Origin: Sanderia malayensis
Lineage: Eukaryota; Cnidaria; Scyphozoa; Semaeostomeae; Pelagiidae
Length of the DNA: 64,000 nucleotides
Assembly: GCA_013076295.1 (NCBI GenBank)
Contig: RQOL01000783.1
Span: 1 to 64,000 of the forward strand
Direction of reading: 5' to 3'
The translations under genes and the position numbers were made by a program. Each line of letters starts with the position of its first letter. Within the stretch, counting starts at the first letter, position 1. The notes under the pieces were generated by a model. That model searched no databases and was not told where the DNA came from. It was given only the letters and a program-made list of their open reading frames with translations. Of the stretch, positions 34,001 to 44,540 are shown in pieces.

Positions 34001-37000
34001 TGCTTTCCTCGTGCAAACGTCAATGTCATCCATGGCCTAACAAACTTGCAATTGAAGCATTGTTACGGTATAAATAAGGTTGTTGGCCACGAATCGCTTG
34101 TGATTGGCATGACAACAACAGAACGAAGCCTTTCTGATGTGCTGAAAATTCCTTCAAACACAAGAATTTTGTATTTTACAAGCAAAACTGGTCCTGGCAC
34201 TGGATTGTTCAACGCTTCTCTCTCTATTTATGGGTCTGAAAAGCAAGTTGAAGTGATGGTGTACAATAATACATTGAAATTTGCTGCCAATGTCACATTA
34301 CCGGATACTTCGATTGCCGAGATGCATTTCTTTGCCGGACTTTCCAAACTGAAGACAGATGGAGATGTGCTGATGAAAGTCAAAGGAGCATTGGGTATTC
34401 ATTCTTACTTAATCAGCCAAATGAACATCTTTTTGCAAAACAAACTTGCTAGGATGGCAAATCAAACTAAAACACGCATTGACGCACTGTCAAAAGCAGT
34501 AAACATGACAAGCAAACAACAAATCCAAGCAATTGGAAATATGCAGCAAGTCAAAAGAGACTACGAAAGCCTACTACAGGTGGAAATGAGTTTAAAAAGG
34601 AACCTTAACCGCACTCGCAACCGATACAGATTTTATATGGCGAGATTTAAAACGAAGCTAAGCAAACACGACAGTGCTGTTGCGAATTTATCAAGCCAGT
34701 TTGAGTCATGCGCACCTCGTATCTGTACAAACAAATGCGTAAAGGGAAAGATAAAAGTTGTATGCTACGATACTAAGCATACAAATATCAATGTCAAAAA
34801 GTGCACGTTGGTACAGAAGAGCTACTCACGAACAGTTTACAAAACAGTTGAACGCCGTGTACAATACTTACGAAATGTGACCGGTTTGGGATGCGAGATT
34901 TTTGTTGAGACAATAAAAGATGACGGAAAACGCAGTCATTTCTTTGGAAGCTTTTTCTGGGTTATAAAAAATGGGATTAAGTCGAAAGTTGCCAGAGGTT
35001 CCAGAAATGTGGATAAAAGCGGTCCTGCCTGCAGAGTTGGGAATTGGCCATCTGGTGGTATTGGGTGTTTTATAGTTGATGTGGTCGTTTCCAGTGATTT
35101 TGGATCAGCTGACCTAAAGTGCGCTATCCTTCGGCGACCATTTATGTTTACCCGCACAGAATATGATGTAGTACCCGTTACTGAAACCATATTCTACCAG
35201 GAATCACAGTGTACATATGTTTCAAAGAGAATCCAATCTGGATTCAAACCGGCTAAGTTGTGTTCTCGTCCGAGCAATTGTGCAGAATACAAAACAGATG
35301 TCGATTGCGTAACTAGAAACAATGAATGCTTGTCGCTTAGAAGGCAGCTGCGCATACGAATTAACCAAGAGTTGGAATTAGCGCCCGCCTATGACAGTTG
35401 TTTAAGGCACAGTCTTGAATTGGAAAGCTTGGAGACACAAGTGAGGCTGGCTGAGGAAGACAGGAGGAACGCTTATCAGGATTACATAGCTGCAAGGTCA
35501 CTGTCATTAAAGGCCAATTACAGTATGAATATAGCAAAAGAGTCACTTGCAAGTGCAAGCTCTGTGTTGGCACTTGAGCTTAGAGCAGTGAAAGGTGTAG
35601 AGACATATGGTGCGAACTCATATTCAGTTACAAATGGACGATGGGCTTTCTATGCTTCTCGTGGCAGTGTGATTCCAATGACAATTGCATTGGATATGAA
35701 TATCTTGGGAGGAGATATGAAAACATCGCTAACTACATCAATTATACATTTGAAGAACACGGATGAAAGTGTACTGGATGCTACAAATGACGTCATAAAG
35801 ACCCTGTTTGGAAAATCAGCGCGGAAACGAAGATCGACGTTGGATGCCGATGACGTGACGGAAACTATCAGCATTGGAGATCTGGACCTGAATGTGACAA
35901 AATCAAAGTGCAACACCATGGAAGAGAATTTATTCTATCTGCTTGAAGTTTTGAATGGATTTTCCGCAGGAGTTTCTCTTCATGAAAATATGACAACAGA
36001 AATGGAAAATGCTGTTCAGTCAAAAAGAAATTTCATGGAGAATATCAATGAACGCATTCAATCCAGCAATTTGTGTAGTAAAAACAGTACCATTGATCAC
36101 TTCAATCAAAGCATCAAAGCTGAAAACTGCTCAACAGAATGGCTCCTCGGTTTGTATGAAAACATGACAACCTCAGGAAAATCAAATGATTCATTGTCAT
36201 GGCCTAGCACACGAACCCGGGTGATCACAGACTTGGAGATTTACACAAAATCGCTGAATTTCACATCTTGCGCTGGACTTCGCGACTGTGTCCATGCATC
36301 GATTGATATTGTATCGGAACTGGTTGAGTTTGAACAATCTTATTTAGCAAAGCTATGCAGACAAGCCATTCCAGTTTGGCGAATGTCTTACGAACGCATG
36401 CTCAACAATGATTCTCTTTCTCATAACGAGACGAAAATGCTGACACAAGCTATTTTGATGTCATTTGAAGTGTCTAGGCCGGGTGATGTCTATTGTGACA
36501 CTCCACCAATCATCGTAACAAATTTGCCATCGGAAGTTATTGTAACCCAAGGCCGATCAATTGTGTTGAATTTTAGCCTCGTTGTCCAACCTCACAAAAA
36601 GACTTTCGTTTGGAAAAAGGACGGAGAACGAATTTCAACCTCCGCAAAACAGCGATTTGAGCTTAAAAATATTAACAGTTCGGATGCTGGCTACTACACT
36701 TGCGAAGTTGCGAATAAATTTGGTAAAATTGCAACAGAGACAGTGCACGTTGTTTATCAAGAGAAACCGAGCATCATAGCACATCCTAATGACGTAAAGA
36801 CGACGTTAAAGTCACCATCATCTCGTATCATTCTTGTGTGCAATGCATCTGCAATGCCGGAACCAACTTTGTCATGGTTCTATGCACCGTTTGGCAACAC
36901 ATCACAGCTAACGTTGTTGCCGTTTAATGGTTATGTTCTAAACTTGAATGCAACTAGCAGCAACCAATCTGGATTTTATTACTGCAAGGCTTCGAATCAA

Positions 37001-39745
37001 CAAGGCTTTGTCTACAGCCGACCAGCTAGAGTACACGTTCTTCAATCAAAAATTGCAGAAATGGCTGTCAGAATCAGTTTCAATATTCATTCACAGACAG
37101 GCAAAAATAATGAGACTGCCATCCCTGTTCCCGTGGCTCTGTCTCGACAGGATCAAGAGAACTTAACTCTCATCCTAGCTGGCCTCATGAATACAGCAAT
37201 AACTCGTATTAGCAATACGCGTTGCACAAGAAGTTCAACCCACAATGCAACTCTGTCATTTGAATTGAAAATGCAAAGTCTCGATCCTGTATTGGCTGCT
37301 ACATCGGATTGGTCTTCCATGTCGGAAGATGTAGTGATGGCAAGAAAAGGCTTGTTTGTTTTGTCATATTGGCTTTATCATGAGTTCAACAATGTAACGG
37401 ATCAGTTACTTGTTGGTGGTGCAAATTTTACCGTTAAGCCAGATACGATGGGTGTTGATCCTTTGCCAGGAAAGTGCTCAACTGGTTACTCAATAAATTC
37501 TAACGGATTCATTTGTGGTAAGTTTCATCGATGGTAATTGCGTATTACCATCGTATTACAATACCATCGGCGCCTTAGATTTAAGCGAACAAAAACAAAG
37601 AATTTCCTAACCTTTTAGCCGCAAGTGGAAGCTGGCATATAGATAACTTTTTGGTTCAGCTGGCAAGGAACAGCTCACCTAAAAATAAGATTTTATGGAT
37701 ACCTCGTTCGCCGTTTCGGCCCATTGTTTTTGGGCGTTTGACATATTGTTTCGGGTCGAATCTATTGTTTTTGGCAAGTAAAGAGCGTCATCACGTGAGT
37801 CCGCAGATTAGACTAAGTGTTTTCGCTCGCGTTTGCTCGCTCGCCACAGCCCGTCAAATACAAAAAACCGAATCTGGTTGGCGCGCTCATGCCCATACAT
37901 ACATACTATACATACTATACATACTATACAAACATACTATAAATACATACTAATACTATAAATACATACTTGATAAATCTTGATTGTCTGAAAGGACTAA
38001 TGTATTATACATTTGTCCTTGAACTGAATCTTACCACAGAAGCTAAGAACGAGATCTAAGATGTGTAGATCCGTGATTTGATTTGTATATACCGTAATGC
38101 TTCGATTAAACGTCCGGGCCGTTTATTAGTTTTATTTTTAGGGGGCGTCTATTCGAGCGGGCGTTTAATAGAGGGGGCATTTAATCGAAGCATTACGGTA
38201 TGATAGATGTTTCGTATCTTGCTTTTTAGAAATTTGTCCAGCTGGAAGTAAATATTATCATGGTGCTGGTTGCAGTTTGTGTCCCAAGAATTCATATCAA
38301 ACAGAGCAAGGCCAACCTGATTGTGTCAAATGTCCTGAAAAATTTATAACACGCACATCTGGAAGTGTACATTACGGCGACTGCTTGAAACCTGGTAACG
38401 ATTCATATCTTGAAACACCACTTTTCACGAGATTTCAAGGCTCGTGATTACGTGCACACTGCGTCCACTCTGCGTCCTGAACTGCAGTCAAATTTGTCTT
38501 ATTCGAGCTCGTGTAATTCGAACTCTATCTAATTCGAACGAAATTCTCTGTCCCTTCAAGGATCAACAAAGAACCAACCCTCATAAAATAAACCTCTTTA
38601 ATTCGAACTTTTTATAATTCGAGCATTTTCACTCTTCCCCAGGGTGTTCGGATTAGACAGAGTTGACTATATTAAGATATCTTTTGCTTTGCCCAACATC
38701 AAGTTTTGAAATATTACTTGATGTGGATAAAGTGTTTCCGTCAACTGAACTAATAATTTTCAGCAGTTAGCAATACATTTTTATTTTTTTAGAACTAACT
38801 ACCACAAGGGCTGCTATTCCCACAACATCGAGATCAAAGCTCGACTCTTCCAAACCGAGAACGATGACTAAAGGTGTCTCTAAGCCAAAGGTTTTCAGCA
38901 AATCTGCAACTACTCAGGCTTCGAAAACAACATCAACAGATTCTGAATTTAAAATTCCAGAACCAGCAGGTCAAGATGGGAAGCAAATGCAAATATGGAT
39001 AGTTTCAGGGGCAAGTGTTGGTGGGGTTGTTTTATTGGCTGCAGCTATTGGTAAGTGCAAGCTTAATTTCACGATAGACTCCGGAATATTCATGGGACCA
39101 ATGTTTTTCCTTTTTCAAAATGGAGAGGACAAGCTTGGACTACCGTAGGAAACATTTAGTTATGCAATCTAAAGAAACGAAACTTCCAGAACGAGTACGA
39201 AGTTCCTCGGTGCCTTGTGATCTCGAATTTCGTCTTCGTTTTCGTTTTCGTACTCGATCTAAAGGTCCCTAATTATCCATTGCGTGTGTAAAAGTTCAGT
39301 ATGTTTTTATTGATATTTAGTTTATAAGTGGTTGCTGACGTCCCAAGTTATTATTTGTTTTGAAGAAATTCCATAACCCCTTGTATAACCTTGATATTAT
39401 TTGGGTATATCACATATATTATTTTATCCGTCCTTGGGTGCCTTTTACGTATCATAATTTGAGCATTCCTATTCTATTCAACCTTTTTTCTTGTTGTAAG
39501 GATTGGTTTACAGACGTTACTCCATCGGTAAAAGAGAAACGAAAGCATTACAGAAGAGCCAAACGTGTGCCGGTCCTTCTTTAGACAGTGGCATCAACCT
39601 TAGATCATATAGCAACTCAGGATGCGATGTTATTGCAAGTAACGAAGAAAAAACAACTTCCCCACAACCAGTTTCAGCTTCATCATTCGACAATCCCAGC
39701 TATGAGATCCCCCCTGAAAATGCGATTCAAAACTCTGCACTTTAA
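24963..39745 (+). CDS. receptor-like gene copy B, 5'-partial, one frameshift
   Basis: Exons: 24963-25072, 25250-25351, 25475-25591, 27048-27197, 27312-27434, 28071-28193, 28375-28497, 29601-29753, 30055-30174, 30521-30694, 31000-31188, 31303-32611, 32723-32852, 33417-37517, 38230-38394, 38793-39050, 39501-39745. Exon number, order and phases equal copy A, and most exon lengths are identical. Domains: EMI end with CC, EGF/cbEGF units, two CCP, EGF, long unique regions, two Ig, GCC2/GCC3-type module, membrane helix, tail. Differences: exon 12 is 19 nt shorter, which shifts the frame at about 32465 and gives a stop at 32540; the central part of exon 14 is different and 34 codons longer; the tail keeps only one NPxY (NPSY). 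Introns carry several MITEs absent from copy A. Likely the same surface-receptor role, if either copy is functional. Confidence 0.82.
25250..30174 (+). CDS. receptor B exons 2-9: EGF and calcium-binding EGF repeats
   Basis: Eight single-domain exons parallel to copy A: 25250, 25475, 27048, 27312, 28071, 28375, 29601 and 30055. D-x-[ND]-E-C starts and NGGC/GSF signatures are intact, with no stops. The unit at 27048 is closely similar to its A partner, whereas the first EGF (25250) differs at many sites ([18 protein letters not shown]). Introns are longer than in A because of inserted elements. Confidence 0.83.
25853..26138. mobile_element. MITE in receptor B intron
   Basis: Ends gcctagttgaggcagcgcat and the complement of ctctctaaactaggc are inverted, and cattttgagcg/cgctcaaaatg continue the arms inward. 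A 4-bp TGAG flanks both sides. The interior repeats the words gcgaat and gagcgc. There is no counterpart in copy A. Confidence 0.65.
26348..26849. mobile_element. MITE with cgtttacacg ends in receptor B intron
   Basis: The left end ggggttgcgtttacacga and right end cgtgtaaacggggcc are inverted repeats. The word cctatccgtacaaatatttg occurs near both ends and internally. Such ggcc..gtttacac ends are typical of PIF/Harbinger-type MITEs, but the expected 3-bp duplication is ambiguous here (tag/taa). Absent from copy A. Confidence 0.6.
27608..28048. mobile_element. TACCGTA-family MITE 1 (intron of receptor B)
   Basis: Begins taccgtatttcctctattaa and ends tagaggaagtacggta. Inside are many direct and inverted copies of gcgcttatta, giving a G-rich strand asymmetry. 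It sits immediately before the branch/acceptor region of exon 28071, its end only 22 bp from the exon. Confidence 0.8.
28846..29119. mobile_element. TACCGTA-family MITE 2 (intron of receptor B)
   Basis: Begins taccgtagattctcgaataa and ends ttcgaggatttacagta. The interior is the reverse complement of the interior of the copies at 30227 and 45390 (ctataacgatgcagccaat-type block), so these are members of one family of about 270 bp in opposite orientations. Confidence 0.8.
30227..30501. mobile_element. TACCGTA-family MITE 3 (intron of receptor B)
   Basis: Begins taccgtaaatcctcaaataa and ends ttcgaggatttacggta. The interior includes atacgatgcagccaat and aatgattatcagg, shared with MITE 2 (inverted) and the copy at 45390. 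The right end is 19 bp from the acceptor of the first CCP exon (30521). Confidence 0.85.
30521..31188 (+). CDS. receptor B exons 10-11: two CCP/Sushi domains
   Basis: Exons 30521-30694 and 31000-31188, lengths identical to copy A. The first CCP is nearly unchanged between copies. The second differs at a few positions ([20 protein letters not shown]). The intron following the second is also nearly identical between copies for over 100 bp. Confidence 0.85.
31303..32852 (+). CDS. receptor B exons 12-13, with 19-nt deletion
   Basis: Exon 12 is 1,309 nt versus 1,328 in copy A. The missing 19 nt lie just after CNVFKTSTG (about 32465). Translation then runs out of frame to a stop at 32540. Downstream of the gap the original frame is preserved ([20 protein letters not shown]) up to the donor at 32612, so the lesion is recent or bypassed. 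Exon 13 (32723-32852) is 130 nt in both copies. Confidence 0.8.
33417..37517 (+). CDS. receptor B giant exon 14
   Basis: 4,101 nt, one open frame from acceptor to donor, starting [16 protein letters not shown]. It is nearly identical to copy A in the first 1 kb, across the RKRRS furin-like site (about 35811-35836) and in both Ig domains (about 36505-36755 and 36760-37050). It is moderately diverged in the coiled coil (34520-34720) and in the juxtamembrane part (37130-37470), and unrelated or unalignable at about 34845-35185. There copy B reads [20 protein letters not shown] followed by its own cysteines, without the RRRR of copy A. The first Ig again lacks the first cysteine. Confidence 0.83.
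37551..38229. repeat. intron with catactatac microsatellite and a MITE
   Basis: Holds a decamer-like tandem run (catactatac and variants) at about 37894-37967, then the MITE at 38090-38200. No exon is seen between the giant exon and the GCC2/GCC3-type exon. Confidence 0.7.
38090..38200. mobile_element. 111-bp TACCGTA MITE with perfect 21-bp TIRs
   Basis: Left arm taccgtaatgcttcgattaa(a) at 38090-38110 is the exact reverse complement of 38180-38200. It shares the TACCGTAA tip with the larger MITEs at 27608, 28846, 30227 and 45390 but has a different interior. The tip includes a TA, so a TA target duplication is likely. Its perfection suggests recent insertion. Confidence 0.88.
38230..38394 (+). 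CDS. receptor B exon 15: GCC2/GCC3-type module
   Basis: Encodes [20 protein letters not shown] and a following CxKCP, with the same length and phases as copy A 19824-19988. It differs at a handful of codons. Confidence 0.7.
38793..39745 (+). CDS. receptor B exons 16-17: stalk, membrane helix, single-NPxY tail
   Basis: Exon 16 (38793-39050) encodes a Thr/Ser/Lys stalk and the helix [20 protein letters not shown]. Exon 17 (39501-39745) begins [12 protein letters not shown]. The first tail motif is degraded to NSGC (39614-39625); the second, NPSYE (39692-39703), is kept. The acceptor reads tgtaag rather than the ttag of copy A, still AG. The stop is at 39745. Confidence 0.8.
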
Positions 39746-40195
39746 CTCAAACTGGATGCTGTAACTGGATCGTTGTATGATTTCGATAATCATTTTAAAC
39801 ATTCCACGATCTAGTCCCTTTGTTGATTCTAATTACTGATATTGATCATAATTATATTGTGATTTTTATACTTACATTAATGTTAACTAACCTTGTTTGC
39901 TTCATTAAACATTGATTTTGATCCTAAAACTAATTTTGATGCTCATAACTTTCTTTTATTAGTCTTGAGTTGTTGAGTTTAATACGCTGTTTTTCCTAAA
40001 TATTTTTTAATTAAAGATTTATAATTAAGGATCGTATTTTGAAACTATTTTGTATTACAACGTGATCTGTGTCTAGGTTAGTAAGTGAAGCCATCTACTT
40101 ATTTTAATTTTGGTATTTGTAACCATGTTGATTTACATTTTCTTGACTCTGACTTTGAGTGATACTCGTTGTCATCAACCGAGCTCAATCTTTCT

Positions 40196-41366
40196 GAAAG
40201 CTAGACTTGTTGCACGAGTCTCGATTGAGTGCAAGCACATCGAGACTCGTTTTCTAACAGTAAGAAAAGTGGGCAAATTTGGAAGCTTCGTTCCGAAAAA
40301 TTCTGGTCCGTAAAATTACCTTAACCGCAACAAAGAAATTTGTCGCCGACCAGGCAGAGCGGCGCGCTGTTTTTGTTTTATTGTTGTATACTCTTTGCAG
40401 CAAATCATTGGTTAAAAACATGAACACACACACATGGTTATTTAACACACATGGTTATTTAAATCCACAGAGGCGCATTCATATTATTCTTGGTAAGTTT
40501 ATTGTCTTACTTTGTGCATGCAGTAATTTAGGTACTCAAAATCACACTAAAAATAGGCCAATTGCGAAAACAATAATGTCATGTCGAGCTCAATATTTTG
40601 CACAAATTGTTCTAAAATCAAAGATAAATTAGAAAACTGTAAGTTTCAATCAGTACAATTACAGATTTGTGCAAGTTTGTAAAATGTCAAGCACAGCTTT
40701 TTTGCCTTCAAATTCGTTGTCAACAACAGTGAAAACAACAAAATTCGATATTTTTGTTTATTAAAGATTTTGAATTTTTTTTAGGTGAATTTGCATTCAA
40801 ATGAATGAAGCAAAGACCAAGTGGAGACAAGTTAGTTAAATTTTAGACAGTATTTATTATTTACTTACAACAAAGACTTTAGTTTAATAAGAAGAGAAAC
40901 AATAAAAACGATTTTTCGCAAAGTCCTTCCAGTGAAGTTGTATTATACTTGTATTCACTTGTGGCATAGCTTTAGATCATGTAATGTGGTAAAACTTTTA
41001 TCAAAATTGCAATTTGATTACGTTCACTTACGTTGTTTATTTATTACACAGCCTCTTTTTATTCAACTTTGTAACATAAATATTCAAAGTTACAAAATTG
41101 TAGCGGTCGCTTTGTTTCATTATTTCGAAAATTCCCGGCTTTTAATTCTCAGTGATGAAACTGTGGAAAATCCAGAATTCAGAACAAAATAAAAATTTGC
41201 AATCTTGACCAATCAGAATGCCGGTTATCGAATCCCTGCAATTTGATTGGCTCCGCCAACTTCTTGGCGGAGCAGCCCACTTTTTTAACTGTTAGTAAAT
41301 AAGTCCTTGTGCGGAGTTGTCCAACGAACGTATCACAGGGACGCAATGCAGTGAGTCTATCTGAAA
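40196..41366. mobile_element. inserted element with 9-bp TSD and short TIRs
   Basis: Compared with the copy A 3' flank, about 4.3 kb are inserted here. The first insertion runs from tagacttgttgcacgagtct to the end reading ...gcagtgagtcta, with TSD TCTGAAAGC on both sides (ending 40195 and starting about 41359). Inner arms ctaacagtaagaaaagtggg near 40254 and gcccacttttttaactgtta near 41275 are inverted. A 9-bp duplication fits MULE-like or related elements. No transposase was recognised, so it is non-autonomous. Boundaries are good to a few bases. Confidence 0.65.
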
Positions 41367-41378
41367 GCAATCAGCTGA

Positions 41379-44300
41379 CCAAAAACAAGACAGGCGAATA
41401 TAGGTCTGGAATCTAGACTCACATTGGGATTCCAGACTCACATTGGGAAAGTCGCTGCAACAAAAGACGGTATTATCATTGATTACTACAAATTCGAAGT
41501 TTATTCCCTAAAACTACAACAATATGGGGATGTTTTCAGCAAAAAACCGCATCTCTATCTTGCTTGTACTTCTGAATCGAGCGGGAAATATTTTGTCACT
41601 TGCTCTTCGAAAAGGCGGCCTTGCCAAGCTGGCCTACCGTAAACATGGTAAAAATTTCAAAGTCTTTCATTTTTAAGAAATTCGAAGTTTATTCCCTAAC
41701 ACTACAACTACATGGAGATGTTTTTTTAGCAAAAAACCGCATCTCTATCTTGCTTGTACTTCTGAATCGAGCGGGAAATACCTTGTCACTTGCTCTTCGA
41801 CATGGACTTGGTAATTCGTCCGTTCCGTGAACTTGGTAATTTTACATTTCCCAAATGCTGATGACGTAGCTCGAAAATTGTTACTTTTGCCAAAATTTTC
41901 TATCCTCGGCAATCGTTTTTGGAAATGTGGTTATTCGTTAAAATAAATGAACGGATCGGATGTACACAGGCACAGCCTCCAACATAGATGGCAATTAATG
42001 GCAATTCAGATGTATTTGAGAAAGATTCTCGCAATAAGAATTGACACAGACAAGAACGTCAAGCAAAGAGAATTTCAATTAAACTTACAAGTAAAAGCTA
42101 TTTATATTATAGTTACTAATGGTCAATTTGAATCAACAAGAAAGTATTGTAATTTATATAAATTCCGAAATCCATGAGAAAATACAAGTCACATAACAAT
42201 GCAAAGATGCTTATTTCTTGGAGTCCTTTTCCAGTTCAAGACATGGTCATAAATTTTCGAGCTACGTCATCAGCATTTGGGAAATGTAAAATTACCAAGT
42301 TCACGGAACGGACCACGGCAAACCAGCTTGGCAAGACCGCCATGTAGAGGAGCAAGTGACAAAATATTTCCCGCTCGATTCAGAACTACAAGCGAGATAG
42401 AGATGCGGTTTTTTGCTGAAAACATCCCCATATAGTTGTAGTTTTAGGGAATAAACTTCGAATTTATACCCAGCAATGATAATTCTGTCTTTTGCAGCAA
42501 CTTTGCCAATGTGAGTCTGGAAAATCAAAATGTACGTCTCTTTTCTGCTTGTTCCGGGCTTTAGTAGCGTCGACAGCCACTTCGAAAAGTTGGAAAGGCA
42601 GATGAACTACTTTTTGGCCGGGGATTCAGCCGTGGATTGGGCCTAGGAAACTACTATTTGGCCGTGGATTCAAAGTGATGTTATTTGTAATTGTTATTGT
42701 GGGCTAACTGCTCGGAATTTTACGATGAAAATTCATTCGCATCTGTAGCACATAGAATGCATCCTTGTCTAAAAGTTTCAATTCTCTAGCTCTTACCGTT
42801 TTTGAGGGAAAACTTTGTTTGTCTGAAAGTCGTGAGTGTGTGACTCTGGGGTGCTTAACCAAAATGGCCCCCGGAAATCGAAATTACTTGGAATTTTGCG
42901 ATAAAAATTCGTTCGCATCTCCAGCACAAAGAGTGCATCCTTGTCTGAAAATTTCACCTCTCTAGCTCTTACCGTTTTCCAGGGAAAACTTTGCTTGTCC
43001 GAAAGCTGTGAGTATGTGAAACTTATCAACTTTTTATTCTTGTTTGAAATACGGAAGATAACAACTGCTATGAAATACGGAAATACGGATAATAACTGAT
43101 TTGGAATACGAAAGATAACAACAAGTTTCTCGCATACTCACAACTTTCGGACAAACAAAGTTTTCCCTGGAAAACGGTAAAAGCTAGAGAAATGAAATTT
43201 TCAGACAAGGATGCATTCTATGTGCTACAGATGCGAATTAATTTTTGTCGCAAAATTCCAAGTAATTCCAATTTCCGGCGGTCATTTTGGTCACGCACCT
43301 CAGAGTCAGACACTCACGACTTTCGGACAAACAAAGTTTTTTCTGGAAAACTGTAACAGCCAGAGAGTTGAAACTTTCAGACAAGGATGCACTCTTTGTG
43401 CTGCAGATGCGAATGAATTTTTGTTGCAAAATTCCAAGTAATTCCAATTTCCGGGGGTCATTTTGGTCACGCAACTCAGAGTCATACACTCACGACTTTC
43501 GGACAAACGAAGTTTTACCTCAAAAACGGTAAGAGCTAGAGAAATGAAATTTTCAGACAAGGATGCACTCTTTGTGCTACAGATGCGAATTAAGTTTCAT
43601 CGCAAAATTCCAAGTAGTTTCGATTTCCGGGGGTCATTTTGGTCACGCAACTCAGAGTCAGACACTCACGACTTTCAGACAAACAAAGTTTTCCCTCAAA
43701 AACGGTAAGAGCTAGAGAATTGAAACTTTTAGACAAGGATGCATTCTATGTGCTACAGATGCGAATTAATTTTTGTCGCAAAATTCTAAGTAATTCCAAT
43801 TTCCGGGGGTCATTTTGGTCACGCAACTCAGAGTCAGACACTCACGACTTTCAGACAAACAAAGTTTTCCCTCAAAAACGGTAAGAGCTAGAGAAATGAA
43901 ATTTTCAGACAAGGATGCACTCTTTGTGCTACAGATGCGAATTAATTTTCATCGCAAAATTCCAAGTAGTTTCGATTTCCGGGGGTCATTTTGGTCACGC
44001 AACTCAGAGTCAGACACTCACGACTTTCAGACAAACAAAGTTTTCCCTCAAAAACGATAAGAGCTAGAGAATTGAAAATTTTAGACAAGGATGCATTTTA
44101 TGTGCTACAGATGCGAATGAATTTTCATCGTAAAATTCCGAGCAGTTAGCCCACAATAACAATTACAAATAACATCACTTTGAATCCACGGCCAAATAGT
44201 AGTTTCCTAGGCCCAATCCACGGCTGAATCCCCGGCCAAAAAGTAGTTCATGAAAGGCAGCCTTTTCGAAGAGCAAGTGACAAGGTATTTCCCGCTCGAT

Positions 44301-44495
44301 TCAGAAGTACAAGCAAGATAGAGATGCGGTTTTTTGCTGAAAACATCCCCATATAGTTGCAGTTTTAGGGAATAAACTTCGAATTTGTAGCAATCAATGA
44401 TAATACCGTCTTTTGCAGCGAGTTTCCCAATGTGAGTCTGGAATCCCAATGTGAGTCTAGATTCCAGACCTATATTCGCCTGTCTTGTTTTTGGT
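41379..44495. mobile_element. composite foldback element, 3.1 kb, with 10-bp TSD
   Basis: Begins ccaaaaacaagacaggcgaa and ends with the complement at 44494/5. The duplication AATCAGCTGA is at 41369-41378 and 44496-44505. Terminal repeats extend about 250 bp (41379-41640 against 44240-44494). Inside is another palindrome (about 41680-41890 against 42245-42530). Next comes a third inverted pair (about 42560-42770 against 44087-44260) that encloses a 176-bp satellite. Element type is uncertain; foldback and MULE elements share this architecture. No protein-coding gene is visible. Confidence 0.85.
42750..44110. repeat. 176-bp satellite array inside the foldback element
   Basis: The word cacgactttc[ag]gacaaac recurs at about 43313, 43489, 43665, 43841 and 44017, exactly 176 bp apart. 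Units differ by only a few bases. Left of about 43100 the units are in the opposite orientation (tttgtctgaaagtcgtgagt near 42816), so the array is a head-to-head palindrome. Since 176 is not a multiple of 3, the 81-codon frames in each unit are not one continuous protein. Confidence 0.9.
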
Positions 44496-44540
44496 AATCA
44501 GCTGAAATTCATTCAACGTAACGTGCGAAGCTTGTAGAAA

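Noticed and set aside
43287..44060. Series of similar 81-codon open frames on the plus strand
   Set aside because: They recur every 176 bp inside the satellite; the period is not divisible by 3, so they cannot form one repeat protein, and no start context or splice sites support them.
42750..44110. CRISPR array
   Set aside because: Units are 176-bp tandem satellites without unique spacers, in an animal genome.
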